Translations under genes and position numbers: made by a program | Notes under the pieces: generated by a model | Told to the model about the DNA's origin: nothing | Seen by the model: the letters and a program-made list of their open reading frames with translations, nothing else | Database searches by the model: none | In this document: one piece after another, positions 27,815 through 39,669 of the stretch | Numbering within the stretch: the first letter of the stretch is position 1 | How the letters are laid out: each line of letters starts with the position of its first letter | Assembly (NCBI RefSeq): GCF_014898815.1 | Contig: NW_026515504.1 | Span: 62,001-126,000, forward strand | Reading direction: 5' to 3' | DNA length: 64,000 nucleotides | DNA from: Panonychus citri | Lineage: Eukaryota; Arthropoda; Arachnida; Trombidiformes; Tetranychidae

Positions 27815-28951
27815 GATGATGATGATGGTGGTAATTTAACCAGGAAGATGGTATAAAACAAAACAAAGAATATATGCAAAATCACCTGATGAGGAATTAG
27901 AAGAAAAAAAAAACAAACAAGAGAGAAAATTGTAAAATATTATAACAAATGAAGAAGAGCAAAAAGTATATTCAGTGAAAGAATTTGAGTTGAATTGAAT
28001 TTCTATTTAGGAACGAAATATTTTCTATTTACTTTGTATTGGCTATCGGCTAATCCACTGACTTAATCCATTTTTACTCTAAAAATGTTTAAAATTTTCG
28101 TTTTTCTAAATCCAATGAAAGTTTTTTTCTATTCAGTTGGTCCATTTGATTGTTTGGAAAAACATAATCATCAGTTGTATTGGATTGGCTCTTTTCTCTT
28201 TTGTCATCATTTCAATTGTTTTGAACGAGATTAAATTTTACAATGAAAATATTTCAAATAGAAACTCAATTCAACCTGTAAATTGTTTGACTGTAAAGTA
28301 AATTAATCTTATTTGGTTATGTGTTGTTATTTGATCGATTCTTTAAAAAAAAATTGAATAACAAAATATTACTCAAAATTCAAAGAGAGAGAGAGAGATC
28401 ATTTTTCATCACAGAGAATTTTGAGAAATAATGATAATTCTTAAAGACACAAATAACCATAATAATGGAAGGAGAAGAAAAGTAAAAATAAGAAAAAATA
28501 ATTACATACAAAAAGATTAATGGGATAAACACACAGAATAGAATAGAAAATGAGAATAAAAAAGAATATTAGAATTGAAGAAAAATAGAAAAAAAAATTA
28601 ATCACTGATTTTGATTTGAGAAAAACACACACATAGAGAAACACTTTTAATTGGTGAATCTGTTTAGTTAATAGCGAACAAATTAATCTAAATGATTAAT
28701 TGGTAAACGTAAATAATATACTCCATTTGTGGTAATAATAATTAAAAAGCAAATTAGATTTGATTTGATTTAATGAAAACAAGACACTTTTGTTAACTAC
28801 AAAAAGATTTGAGACTCAAATGAAAACACAAACAAATTCCAATCAATTAAACCGCCGTTTGATTATTCTACATGGGGACATCTGGTGTTCGAAAGAGAAA
28901 ATGTTCTTTTCTACTGGGGCGACACCTGTTGTTTGGAAAAACAGACTCAAG
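27815..28951. other. Divergent promoter region of two LRR genes
   Basis: About 1.1 kb between the two divergent LRR genes. It holds A/T runs and a GA tract at 28383-28398. A strong donor (GGTAAGAGAG at 28951) suggests that the right-hand gene has a 5' UTR exon ending at 28951 and a 5' UTR intron to 29321. Confidence 0.45.
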
Positions 28952-29323
28952 GTAAGAGAGAAGATCCAATTGAATATCGAATCTGTGAGACTTGTATTTA
29001 GGAATTGCGATATTTTCCATTTACCGAGTTTTTCTCTTTCGAATTAATTTTCTTCTCTGTCTAATTTTCACTTTCTCGTTATTCGGGAATAATTTTAATA
29101 CGATTATGTGATATTTATCGGTTTCCATCCGATTATCTGAATGTTTACAAAAATTTTTCTCTTTTAATTTTTATTTGTTTTGATTTTTTTTCCTTCATCT
29201 TTTTGACTCTTTCTCTCTTCTTCTTTTTCTCATCCTCTCATCTTCTTTCTCTTTCTCTCTCTCTCTTTATCTCTTTCTCTATTTTGCTTGACCCAAGGTA
29301 TTTTTAATCTTTTCCCCTCAGGT

Positions 29324-29665
29324 ATGGACGATATTATTCCCTATCCAAATTACGATAATATTTACAACGATTTATCAAATAGTGACCCTAAGAATAAAAA
29401 ACCAATCATTTCAACTACAACTACTGGTGATCCAATTATCGAGATGAATGATACTTGGAATTATAATTATGAAGGAGGTAAAACGATTCTTGATCTCAAC
29501 GATGACGTTATGTTTGAAATTCTAAAGAATTTAACCAATGTTAGAGAATTACTTCGCCTCAAGTCAGGTAAATGAGAACAATTTTTTGTTCTATTCTATT
29601 CAATTTCGTTTTATTCTCTCATTATTCAAATGTTTCTTATTTATTTCTCTTTCTTTCTTTCTTTC

Positions 29666-29696
<31 letters not shown>

Positions 29697-30750
29697 CCCA
29701 ATTGAAACAACAATACTAATGACCTCTACTCTCTTCTCTTTCCTTTCTATTCTGAATGGAAAATATTTTTAATCAACAGTTTGCAAAAGGTTCGAGATTG
29801 TGGTCTCTAAATATGTTAAATTCTGCCCGATTCAGATATGTAATCCTCGTCACCTCTATTACACCTCAGAATTTCGTAAAATGTTTGAACCTCGAATCCA
29901 TAAGATAGAGATTAACTTTGCTCATCTATTACATAATTGTAAACGTCTTACTCATTTGAATGCTTTGGTATTTACTAATTTTGTTTGGTGGGATCTTCGT
30001 AAATTACCAGGAAATTTACCCTATTTAGTCAGTCTGGAAGTTCGAGCCTCTCACCCTACCCTGAGTAACTCCAAATTGTCAGACCTGTTGAAAAGATGTA
30101 CTAAATTAGAGAAGCTAATCATCTGGGATTTTGCTCGATTTAACATGGATTTTACCTGCCTTAGTGTTAATTTAACCTGCGTTGAATTCAAAAATCATTG
30201 TTGTGACGATGCTGTTCTCAGTTTACTCCAGAAAAAAGGATCTCAACTGAAACAATTGAGAATCGAAAACGCTAAGTACAACTCTAATTACCAATCTCGT
30301 GTTGACAAGATTAACGAAACTAATCTTGTTAAACTTCTTGAATACTGCCCTAATCTTGAAAGTATATTCTTAATCAAATACAACATGCTTGGTAATTTAG
30401 GCTGTTTACTTGAAGTGAAAAACCTGAAACAATTGGTAATTGATGCAACCAAAGTTGATCATCGTTTCTCCCGTGAAGCTTACATGCAAATATTGATCAA
30501 TAATCCAAGCCTTACTCATCTAACTATTCCTGTTCATAATAATGATTTTTTAGATTTTGTTAAAACTTGTGCTCTCTATAATCCAAATCTGCAATATCTT
30601 GATGGTTTAACGACACAGTTATACAACGATGAGACGGTCAATTCAATCATTAAAATTTGGTCAAAATTCAACAACCTATTGGAATTGAATAAATGTACCA
30701 GGTCCAAATTCAGTCTTGCACGAACTCATTTGAAAGGATATAGCGGATGA
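29324..30750 (+). CDS. F-box and leucine-rich-repeat protein
   Basis: Two coding exons, 29324-29567 and 29780-30750, give 404 residues. The first coding exon begins two bases after a pyrimidine-tract acceptor (tttcccctcag), so a 5' UTR intron is likely. Residues about 55-98 form an F-box (ILDLNDDVMFEILKNL, then LLRLKSVCKRFE across the splice junction). The rest is irregular LRRs (CKRLTHLNAL, CTKLEKLIIWD, CPNLESIFLI, NPNLQYLDGL). By family knowledge this would be a substrate receptor of an SCF (Skp1-Cullin1-F-box) ubiquitin ligase; the substrate is unknown. The F-box being split by the 212-bp intron supports the exon join. Confidence 0.8.
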
Positions 30751-32025
30751 CATAATATAATTCATCGAATACTTCAGAACCTGTTATTATAACCTTAAAG
30801 AAAATCAAATCAAACATTAATCTGTTCATCATCATCACCAACTCATCACATCATTTTTTTTTCCTCAAAATCATCAATTTCTGTTTTATCTTTGAATTTT
30901 TTCCCTCCTCCTCATCTCTCTCTTTCTCTCTATTTCCTCATCTCTTCATCTTCATCAATGACAATTTTCATTAATCCCTCACGACGAAAAAAAAAGAGAT
31001 AATCTTAAATGAGAAATGATCAATTTGATTATCTTCTAATCCGATTACTTATACACTAATCTAGTTCAATTTTTAACCTTTCCGATTGAATCTTTTCTCT
31101 CACCCAAATCAACTGAAAAGTTCATCAACCAAAAACACAAGAATCTCCAATTTTTGTTTCCATCATCAACAAGACTGGTACTTCATCAAAATGAGAAACA
31201 ATTAACATTAATAACAATGCCAAAAAAAACGACAAATCAAAAAAAATCAACTCTCTTCTATCATTATGGTGGATTCATTGGACACACGAGATTGTTTTGA
31301 TTTACCTGTTGTCTAATTGATTCATTGGATTGGATGATTTTCTCACTAATCATTGATTTAATTGACCATCACCAACCTGTTTATAATTTTAAAAGGATTC
31401 ATCTTACAAAAGAAACATTTACACCTCAACTGACCAAAACTCTCGTTCATTTGGTGGGAAAAATTTTTATCAACAAATTTGTTTGCATGATCATCAAAAT
31501 CGTGAGAAAATGATTTCAATCAACAACATCACTGATAGTAGATGAAATTAATCAAATCAACAACAAAACAAGCCTTCTCAATGTGCAGCTAAAACAATTG
31601 TATTGGCCAAATACCTTCGAGTTTTGATCAACTGTTCAATTTGGTTGATACATTTGAACCTTTTCATCTACGATCACAAAATGCCCAAAAATCCCCAAAC
31701 AAACAACAAAAAATCAACACAAAAAAAACACAACTTACATTATTAACCCAGTCCAATATTAATCCATTACCCTGGTATAAATTATTTTTATTTAAATACA
31801 ACAAGACACTCGACAAAACAAAGAGTTGATCCTTTTGGTGAAAATGCTTATACAACAAAGAAAAAGACTCAAACTGACCATCAAATATCACAATCTTGAG
31901 AGATGGTTATTTCCTGTGATGCTTTAAATCTCCTCAACAAGGTTGTCTGTAGAAAAAAAAACCCAAACAAAAAAAAATCAATTTAAATGAATAATAAACA
32001 ACCAAAAAAATGAATAAAATTTTTG
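30751..32025. other. Intergenic, convergent 3' ends of F-box and TSEN2 genes
   Basis: No protein-like ORF; short ORFs near 31.3-31.9 kb are Lys/Asn/Gln-rich noise. A minus-strand AATAAA (tttatt on plus, about 31787) lies some 240 nt beyond the TSEN2 stop. Confidence 0.5.
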
Positions 32026-33081
32026 TTAATATTTACAAGTTTCGATTGTACAACTTACTCGAATTTCAAATGTTGTTATTACCCTTGGATCGGAGAGTTG
32101 GACATCGGTCAATTGTTGAGGTACAATAACGAAACACTGGACAACCTGTTTACGAACAGCTTCACTTAGACGATTGAGGCCAACATGGAATTGCCAATCA
32201 CGGGAAGGATATTTGTCACCAATCGATTGATCTGTTCTCAGGGTAAACACAATAACGGAAAATAGAGCGTGATAATAAGCGGGTCCATCTTTGTACAGAT
32301 TAAAATCACAACCGAATTTGGTTCCACTCTTAACGACCCAACCTTTACTCCGAAAGTAATGATAGGCCGCATAGTAGCCGGCAAATTCAACCATATCACC
32401 GTTATTACTATGGATCGATGAGAATGTTTTCCAAATTTGAGTTAAATTTAATTTACTTTTCGTTCTTGGATCGGTAACAGTTAAACAGCCCAAACAATAA
32501 GCGAGAAAAAATGTTTCCTCCAATGAGAGTCTCAGAGTTTCTCGAGTCTCTCTTGATTTCTCCAAATCAACTCTTTGTATTGGAATTTGTCTGATATAAT
32601 TTGATGATGACGATGATGCTACGGGTGAAGATGAACGCGAAGGTGAAGGTGACGGTGTCTTCCGATATAAATCGTCGATAATTGATCCAATGTCCGGTCG
32701 TTTAGGAAAAGCTCTGTTCAGGGATTGTTGCTGTTCGCAAATAAACTTGTTGCTTGATCGTTGGCGATTTTTAATCTCATCAACAACCTCGTAAATTGGA
32801 GCATTACTTGAAAGTGAACCTTTACCGAAAGAGCCATGGTAGTATAGAGCTTGGATTGAACACTCGTCACGAATTTCACAGCATTTCTCCTCGTAATTAA
32901 TGTAACAATTAAAATAAACAACCGAATCACTCTTAGCATCCAAAGGATATTGGATTTGATTACAACAGTTTTTCAATGGAATCGGATAAGGTAAACGTTT
33001 GTCATCTTTCAAATTGAGAAAATATTTTTTGGGTTTCTTGTCACTTGTAAGATGGATGGCTGAACTTGAGTGTTTGGACAT
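32026..33081 (-). CDS. TSEN2: tRNA-splicing endonuclease catalytic subunit Sen2
   Basis: Single-exon ORF of 351 residues starting at ATG 33081. The C-terminal half is the endonuclease fold: KSGTKFGCDFNLYKDGPAYY then HALFSVIV. The catalytic triad is visible as Tyr about 263 (LYKDGP), His about 271 (YYHAL) and Lys about 311 (VRKQVVQC); the Y-x7-H spacing is that of Sen2/EndA. The middle (about 130-160) is a Ser/Pro-rich linker. In the heterotetrameric TSEN complex Sen2 cuts the 5' exon-intron junction of pre-tRNAs. An NRF1-like site lies 106 bp upstream. The frame is clean and the length is slightly below that of vertebrate Sen2. Confidence 0.9.
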   Translation of the reverse strand: MSKHSSSAIHLTSDKKPKKYFLNLKDDKRLPYPIPLKNCCNQIQYPLDAKSDSVVYFNCYINYEEKCCEIRDECSIQALYYHGSFGKGSLSSNAPIYEVVDEIKNRQRSSNKFICEQQQSLNRAFPKRPDIGSIIDDLYRKTPSPSPSRSSSPVASSSSSNYIRQIPIQRVDLEKSRETRETLRLSLEETFFLAYCLGCLTVTDPRTKSKLNLTQIWKTFSSIHSNNGDMVEFAGYYAAYHYFRSKGWVVKSGTKFGCDFNLYKDGPAYYHALFSVIVFTLRTDQSIGDKYPSRDWQFHVGLNRLSEAVRKQVVQCFVIVPQQLTDVQLSDPRVITTFEIRVSCTIETCKY

Positions 33082-34267
33082 TAGAACAATTTAAACACTG
33101 AGTTAAATGGCAGGAATCAAAATAGAAACAACATCCATTCAAAAATGGAACTCAAGTCAATCTTGTCAATGGAATAGAAAATTCGACGCATGCGCAGTTG
33201 CGCCCATTTGTTTTCTTTGAGTTAAATCAATAAAAAGTGAATCGTGAAAATGTTTAATTTAATTAATTGTTTTTAATGAAATCCAAAAGATGACTTGTTG
33301 AAATTGACAAGATATTAAATTGTTTTTGTTTGTTTGTTTTCCTTTTGTTGTCAAGTGAGTTTGATGGTAAAATGAACTGAAATTTTCATGTTTGGATTAA
33401 GTGATTTTTTGTTTTCTCAAGGAATGATGATGATTTTTACTGTTGCGACGGTTAATTAATTTATTTGGCTTCCTGGATATTAGATACTGATTTTTTCCTG
33501 AATTATTACTGATGGTTGATTATTGATGAGAGATAGATATCCTTCCATGAGGTAATACAACTTGTGTAAGTTTATCTTGAGAGAGAGAGAGAGAGGACGA
33601 AGAAAAAAAGAGAACCCGTGATAATCTATAAGATGCTGATGGTTGATGATGAAAAGATGATTTTGTAAGTTAATTGTTGATAATCTTTGTCTTCCAATTT
33701 GACATAGGTATTTTTTATGGTTGTTTACAGTTATATTTTTCTTTTGTCAAGTGATGGAGTAGAATCCATTGTTGTTTCTCTCTCAGATTGGGTATCCATT
33801 GGTGAGTAGATAGATGATGAAAATGATTATGTCAAGAGTGATGATCGAGAGAAGATGATTAAGGTGATGATAAATTGGTGAATTTTTGTTGTTGTTGGAG
33901 AAAGAAAAAGAAAGTTATTCAGTGATTATTAAACAACCATTACATTAAGTGTTTGATTGAGAATTAAGAAAATGATTTTTGAACAAAAGATAATACACTA
34001 ATTTGGAAAGGGTTGCATAAAGTTTGTCATTGACAAATATGAGAAGGGAGTTAGAGAAAAGAGAGAGAGAGAGAGAAAAAGACAAAGGGATAGAAGAAGA
34101 GTGAGATTGAGGTTAGTATAAAGTTGGTCGTCGATAGTAGTTTTGTCGAGTGTATAGATGAGAGAGAGCAAAGTGGTGAATGAAGTAATAGTAAGAGTTT
34201 AGATGGATTAATTTTGTTACCAGAACCAAAAAAGAAAAAGGTGATTAAATATGATGTTTGTGGTTAA
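33082..34267. other. Promoter of TSEN2 and intergenic spacer
   Basis: No ORF of note. The left end carries the TSEN2 promoter with a palindromic GC-rich motif; the rest has GA-rich tracts (33583-33600, 34061-34080), probably part of the 3' flank of the zinc-finger gene. Confidence 0.5.
33187..33196. promoter_or_regulatory. NRF1-like site upstream of TSEN2
   Basis: CGCATGCGCA matches ten bases of the palindromic NRF1 consensus TGCGCATGCGCA. In this AT-rich DNA it stands out; a second GC-rich word (TTGCGCCC) follows at once. NRF1/Ewg sites are typical of housekeeping promoters. Confidence 0.45.
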
Positions 34268-36813
34268 TTAAGCCAATACGGTTGATTTATCACTCTTTAA
34301 ATTTGATTCTTCTGGTTCTGTAACACCGTTTACCAAATGTTTATCTAGACTTGTCTTGATTCCCTCGCTGATCAGTTTAGATGCTAATACAGTTCGCATT
34401 TCGGCGGGAAACTTGCTCAACTTGTACTTGAGAAGAGAGTCAATCAATGAATTGACTATTTCAACTGCTTTCTGAGCATCCGAGTCACTTTCAATTTTGT
34501 AATTAGTAAAGACATCGAGAACACTTGGACCATTCATTTCAAAAGGAACCGATTGTTCGTTGATTTCTTTGAGATTTACCTTCTTTGTAGGACTAACCGA
34601 TACATTTGGAGGAATTTTGGGCTTCTCATTTTTAACGGTCCATTTTTTTCTACCATCAGCTTCTTCAATCTCTTTTGCTTTTCCTTGAGCAAGAGACATT
34701 GTCTCTCGAGTTCTTTCACTGAAACTCCAAGCTTCTAATGGACGAGCCTTTTTCTATAGAAGGTAAAAATATTTATCAAGATATTAGTTATAACTCAAGA
34801 TTATTTCAACTTATTATTTTAACTTTTACTCACAATGTAATTAACTCGATGTTTAAATCCAATAACATGATTTACGACGGTTGCAGCATTATTAAAGACT
34901 TTACACAATGAACACTCGTAGATTCTCATCTCTTCATTTTCTGGATCGATGTATTCAACAATCTCTTCCAATCCTAATATCAATTAAAAAGAAAAATATT
35001 AACCCATATAAAGGATCATATCTGTTTGTGCCTAAATTGTCATTGTGAATTGATAGCGGCATAAATTGTTGCACAATCACGTACCTATTACTGGTACTTT
35101 AACCAATTTGAGCTGCTCATCTAATGTAACTTTGTCCTGAGTTGGTCCATCAGATTTTTCTTTTTTGGCTTCTTCCTCCCTTTCCTTTTCTGCTTCTACA
35201 AAGATGACAAGAGAAAGTGAGATTACAATTATCGAAATCGATTGGTGAAATTTCAACTTACTTTCAATTTCAGTTTTATGAGTTTCGTAGAACTGTAAGG
35301 TTTAAATAGAAATGAAGATGGAAAAATTAGTTGATTTTGGTTACATAAATTGTACTGGTCAAATAACTTACTGCTATATGTCGTAAACTCGTGATATGAG
35401 GATCGATGACCTTTGGTGAGTTTAAAGGACTATTACAAAGCTATGGAAATAAATAAACAATAAATTAGATCAATTTGAATGATATTAATTGTTGCCAAGA
35501 AAAGAGATGCCAATTAGCGTACCAGACAATAAAATGCTTCACCACCAACACCATTTTTAAGTCGAATCATTTGCTCGGCATATCTGGTCTTCTGGTCATC
35601 TGTCAATTTTTTCAATTCTTCTTTCCGAGATTTTAATATATTAACATCAGCTGTTGAAATTGGAAAGGAAAAAGATATTAGTATAAGACAAAGCGACGTC
35701 GAAAAGATAAATTAATAGAGAACTTACTGATTTTGTCAGTTTTCATAACGAATTTTAAATCAACGCCTTGTAATTTCTCATTGGGTTCAGTCATATGCTA
35801 AAAAGATAAAAAAAACAGAAGGTTAAAGATTTGATGGAAAAAAATTTGAAGCATTTAAGTGAATCACCTTCTTGTGTTTAGGACTATCGATGTGACACTC
35901 AGCAGTAATTAAGGAATTACAGAAAGCATCACAATAGAAACAGTGGAATGAGGAACCAGCACTATCAGGGGTTGGAAGAACTCCACTTTTCTCCAAAGAT
36001 TGTAACTTTTCCAGTGAAGGTGGTGGAGGTTTCGGCTTGTCTAGAGGAGGTTTAATTCCACCCTGATTACGTTGTTGAATTGTTGCAGCAGGTCCTTTAT
36101 TAACAAATTGACGAGGTGTACTTTGGGGAAAGGTTTGCTTAAAACGCTTAACAGAGGGTTCTTCAAGGAATGGTGGTTCTGGATAGCCTGATGGTCCACC
36201 CGAAAATAAAGGGCGATTATTACCTAAAGAGAAATAAAAAGTAGATACAAAAAAAATATAAGTATCAATGATCATAGGAATTAGAATAATGAGTCATGGC
36301 AATAAAATGTTATCCAATGTGTTCCGAGAACCGCAAGATTATCATGACAGTAGCGTGATCATTTTGAGAAAAAGATAATCTTGTTTCTCAAATTGTGAAG
36401 GTAAATTAACTTGCTTCACAAACTGTCAAACTATGTAATTTAATCTTTGATTTTGTTTGTCATAAAAAAAGACAATCACTAGAAGAAGAGATAAAAAGAC
36501 TAATACATATTTATCAAGATTTCTATCATCAATTGTATTAATAAAAATACATACCTTCAAACCCGCTAAACATTGGTGGATCTTTCCTGATTGCTCCGTA
36601 AGAATTGAAATTAGGATTAAACTTGACGTCTTGTGACATTTTATGATCATTAAATGGACTAAGATAAAGAGGGTTACCCCTATTTAAGTCTAAGGTTGAA
36701 GGTGGAGGTGGCCCGGGTCTCATGTTAAAAGCATCATTTCTAAAATTTGGTGAATTCTGTATATCAGATCGATAATAAGGAGTTTCACTGAAGAAAGGTC
36801 GTCGAAAAGCCAT
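34268..36813 (-). CDS. Multi-zinc-finger (matrin/U1-like C2H2) protein
   Basis: Nine exons join in frame: 36813-36555, 36223-35868, 35797-35728, 35650-35523, 35440-35372, 35292-35262, 35195-35085, 34973-34834, 34753-34268 (549 residues). The N-terminal 200 residues are Pro/Asn/Phe-rich and probably disordered. Three fingers are visible: FHCFYCDAFCN..H..KHKK at the end of exon 2; FYCLLCNSPLN..HITSLRH across exons 4-5; and YECSLCKVFNN..HVIGFKHR in exon 8. The spacing (C-x2-C..H-x5-H) is that of matrin/U1-type fingers found in RNA- or chromatin-binding nuclear proteins such as ZNF318 and ZNF326. A short charged helix (KAEKEREEEAKKEK) lies in exon 7. I cannot name an orthologue; nuclear RNA-related function is inference. 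Confidence 0.75.
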
Positions 36814-37752
36814 TGGACTGTATTAATTTAGTAAAGGTGAAGGTACACAAAACAAAATTGAGTTGAGGTTAAATTGTTAACCAGAGAAAAATCAAAATTG
36901 ATACACTAAAAACAGAAACCGTGAAGCGCAGCAACTACTACACATACACACACACACTAGTGAGAGAGAGAGAGAAAGAGGGAGAGAGAAATAGAAAAGA
37001 GAAAAAGAGAAAAAGAGTAAAGTGAGAAGAGAAAAGAAAAAAGAAAATCAGTTAAAAGCAAAAAAGATTTAGACCAAAGGTTTCACTTTAAATAGAAGTT
37101 GTTGTAAAGGTAATTACGATTAAAGGTTAAAAATTTAAGGTTAATTAGTAAACGATAATTATTTAAATTGAAAACAATTGCGAGTAAAGAAATGACAGAA
37201 AAAAGAAAGACAATTTTATTTTGTAGAAAGAAAGAGAACTCACAAAATAGAAAGAGAAAATGAAAGAAGGGAGAAAGACGGGGAAAAGAAAGAGAACATT
37301 GGAAAAGGCGGGAAACTCAAATTCTTTTTTGTTCCTTTTTAATTTTCTCAATTTCGATTTCATTTTTAATTGTTAGTTTGATGAACAATTAATGAGATGA
37401 AAACAATGGCCGATAGATGAATGAATTTTTTTGTCGTGTTTTAAATGATTGGAAAAAAAATTTTAATTAGATTATTATTGTTTTGTAAAAATTCTGGTTC
37501 GAGTTGATTGGAACTAAATTTAATTAATTTAGTGTCATCATTGTTTTAATTCAACAATTAGATTTAGATATTGATAATTTACAGAATGAAGATGAAAAGG
37601 TTGGCAAACAAATTAGAAAATATCTGATTAATATGAGGAAAATATGATGATGCGGTTAAATTAGTGATGAAAGTAACAGATGATTCGATGATTATGAATG
37701 AACATCATGAAGAGAATTTGTTGATTAATATTGGAAATTTTTCTTTTTGCAT
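36814..37752. other. Intergenic, promoter of zinc-finger gene and 3' flank of next gene
   Basis: GA-rich imperfect repeat from about 36961 to 37045, then AT-rich sequence. No ORF that looks like protein. Confidence 0.5.
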
Positions 37753-39354
37753 TTAATTGTCGTATAAACCATATTTTTCGAAGTAATTAACAGCACCTAT
37801 CGAAGGTTCTTCCGTAAAATCAGAGACGGTTACAGGTTGATGATGATGGCGAGATGATCTTTTGCTTCTCCTTAATTTTTGTTCCTCTCCTTCGGAAAGA
37901 CTAGTTTTCTTGATTAAACCTCGACGAGATGTTTTCATATTATTATTGTTGTTGTTATTTTCTCCTTTCACATCTTTAAGATATTTTTCAGCTAATTTAT
38001 TGATTAGATCAAATTCATCGGCTGTTTTTGATGATGTTGGAAGACTTCGGTTCACTCGGGGAGGTGAATTACTACTGAGAGAATCACTTTGTTCACTTCG
38101 ACTATTTGATAGCCTTTGGTCAACATTTCGTAAAATTTTCTCATAAAATTCTTCCCTCACTTTTGATCGAGATCGCAATTCACTTCCATCTGATCGACTT
38201 TCACTCTCAGATGTTATTAGTCCACTGTCAGAGATTTTCTTCTTCGATCTTTCTGAAACTCTTCTTGGGGTTACACTTTTATCTGGTCGAGATTTAACGG
38301 GAAAATTGGTCATTGTACCAATAGATCTTTTCTCTGGTTCTCTTTTTTTAAAAGTTAAACTTAAAAGTAGTTGAACTTTATCAGCAAGTTTATCTATTTT
38401 TTCATCTTGCTTTTTCATGGCTGCATTCAAAGATGCAAAATCATACACCAAGTCTCTGGAAGATTTTCCAGATGAACTTGGACTAACACTAAATCGACTG
38501 GCACTTTTTTCTTTCGGGCTTGTTTCCTTTCCATTCCTGCTGGTAGGTATTCTTGGTGAGGTTTCCTTTGTTACATGATTATCTTTCAATCCATTGAGTT
38601 GTAATCTCTGGTTTATCCGGGCTATTTCATTAAGAATTTCAATTTCTTTATAATCAGGTGATTTGTTACCAATCATTTCCACCTCTGGTCGGTGTTGACG
38701 ATAATCGAAATTTAGTCCTAAATGAGCAGCTTCTTCTTTCTCGTCTTCAAAGTTAATGCTGAGATCAGGTACTGAGGGTTTAACATTCACCATCTTTGGC
38801 GGGATAATAGAGATGGAGAAAAAAAGTAGAGAAAGAGAAAAGAAAAATCAACACTTTTTTTTCCCAAAAAGTACTAATCAAATTAAAAAGAAACCAGATT
38901 ATCAAAAGAGATGTACAAAACTACCATTACATTCTCATAAATCTCTAAAATCTAATTCCCAAATTAGAGTAAATTAGCAGAAAAACTAAATTATAAAGGA
39001 TGAAAACAATTAGTGAAAACAAAGAAATCATCTCCATAGCAATGGAAAAAGTCATGTGTTCATCTGTCAGGTAAAACTGTTCAACAAAAGAAACAAATAA
39101 ACTTGACAATATCTTGAACAAATTAACAGAACAATCAATTTAAAATAAGATAAATTATTTACCTGAAAATGAATTGAAACAATGAATTAATTAAATTCAA
39201 AAAGAGACAAAAATTAAACCCAGGAAAGGATAAGTGAGAATCTGTGTTGCCTACTTACCCTTGGTGGCTCTGGAATAGGAACTGGTAATTTGAACAAAGT
39301 GTCAGCATTAGACGTTTGTTTGAGTTTAACTTGTTTTCGCGATTTAATCATCAT
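37753..39354 (-). CDS. Coiled-coil protein, candidate Ana2/STIL/SAS-5-type centriole duplication factor
   Basis: Two exons, 39354-39259 and 38793-37753, join in phase 0 to give 378 residues. Exon 1 ends in a proline motif (KLPVPIPEPPR). Residues about 160-185 are a predicted coiled coil (NAAMKKQDEKIDKLADKVQL), followed by RSIGTMTNFP, then Ser/Arg-rich disordered sequence, and a short C-terminal motif (AVNYFEKYGLYDN). Ana2/STIL proteins have the same order: a Sas-4/CPAP-binding proline motif, a central coiled coil that binds Plk4, and a C-terminal STAN motif that binds Sas-6. The match is by architecture and motif memory only, so the name is tentative; any disordered coiled-coil protein remains possible. 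The promoter shared with SYF2 has an X-box-like RFX site, which fits a centriole/cilium gene. Confidence 0.45.
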
Positions 39355-39669
39355 CAACTTAAGATTCTAGATAATTAACCTGTAACAAATTGCGATGAAG
39401 AAAAAAAATCTAATTAAACAAAAAAGAACAAAATCTAATTAAGATCATCAAGATGAAGAAATTTTTTCACTCAAAAAATTTACTCTTTTTGAATATTTTA
39501 AACGGTTAACAAATGTAAGCGCTCCTATTGGTTGATCGCCGTTTCCATGGTTACCATGACTCGAATGACTCATAGTTGTTTATGTTTGTTCAAGTCAAAA
39601 GATTTTATCTTTTGTTTTTCATTTGCTTTATCTTCTGAATTAATTAATTTAATTAATTGTGTTTATACT
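39355..39669. promoter_or_regulatory. Bidirectional promoter between Ana2-like gene and SYF2
   Basis: Only 315 bp separate the two divergent start codons. The interval holds an inverted CCAAT box (attgg, 39527-39531) and an X-box-like palindrome (39541-39554). Confidence 0.6.
39541..39554. promoter_or_regulatory. X-box-like (RFX) motif
   Basis: GTTTCCATGGTTAC closely matches the RFX X-box GTTNCCATGGNAAC (one mismatch, T for A, in the second half-site). It sits 10 bp from an inverted CCAAT box. RFX factors drive ciliary and centriolar genes in animals. Confidence 0.45.
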
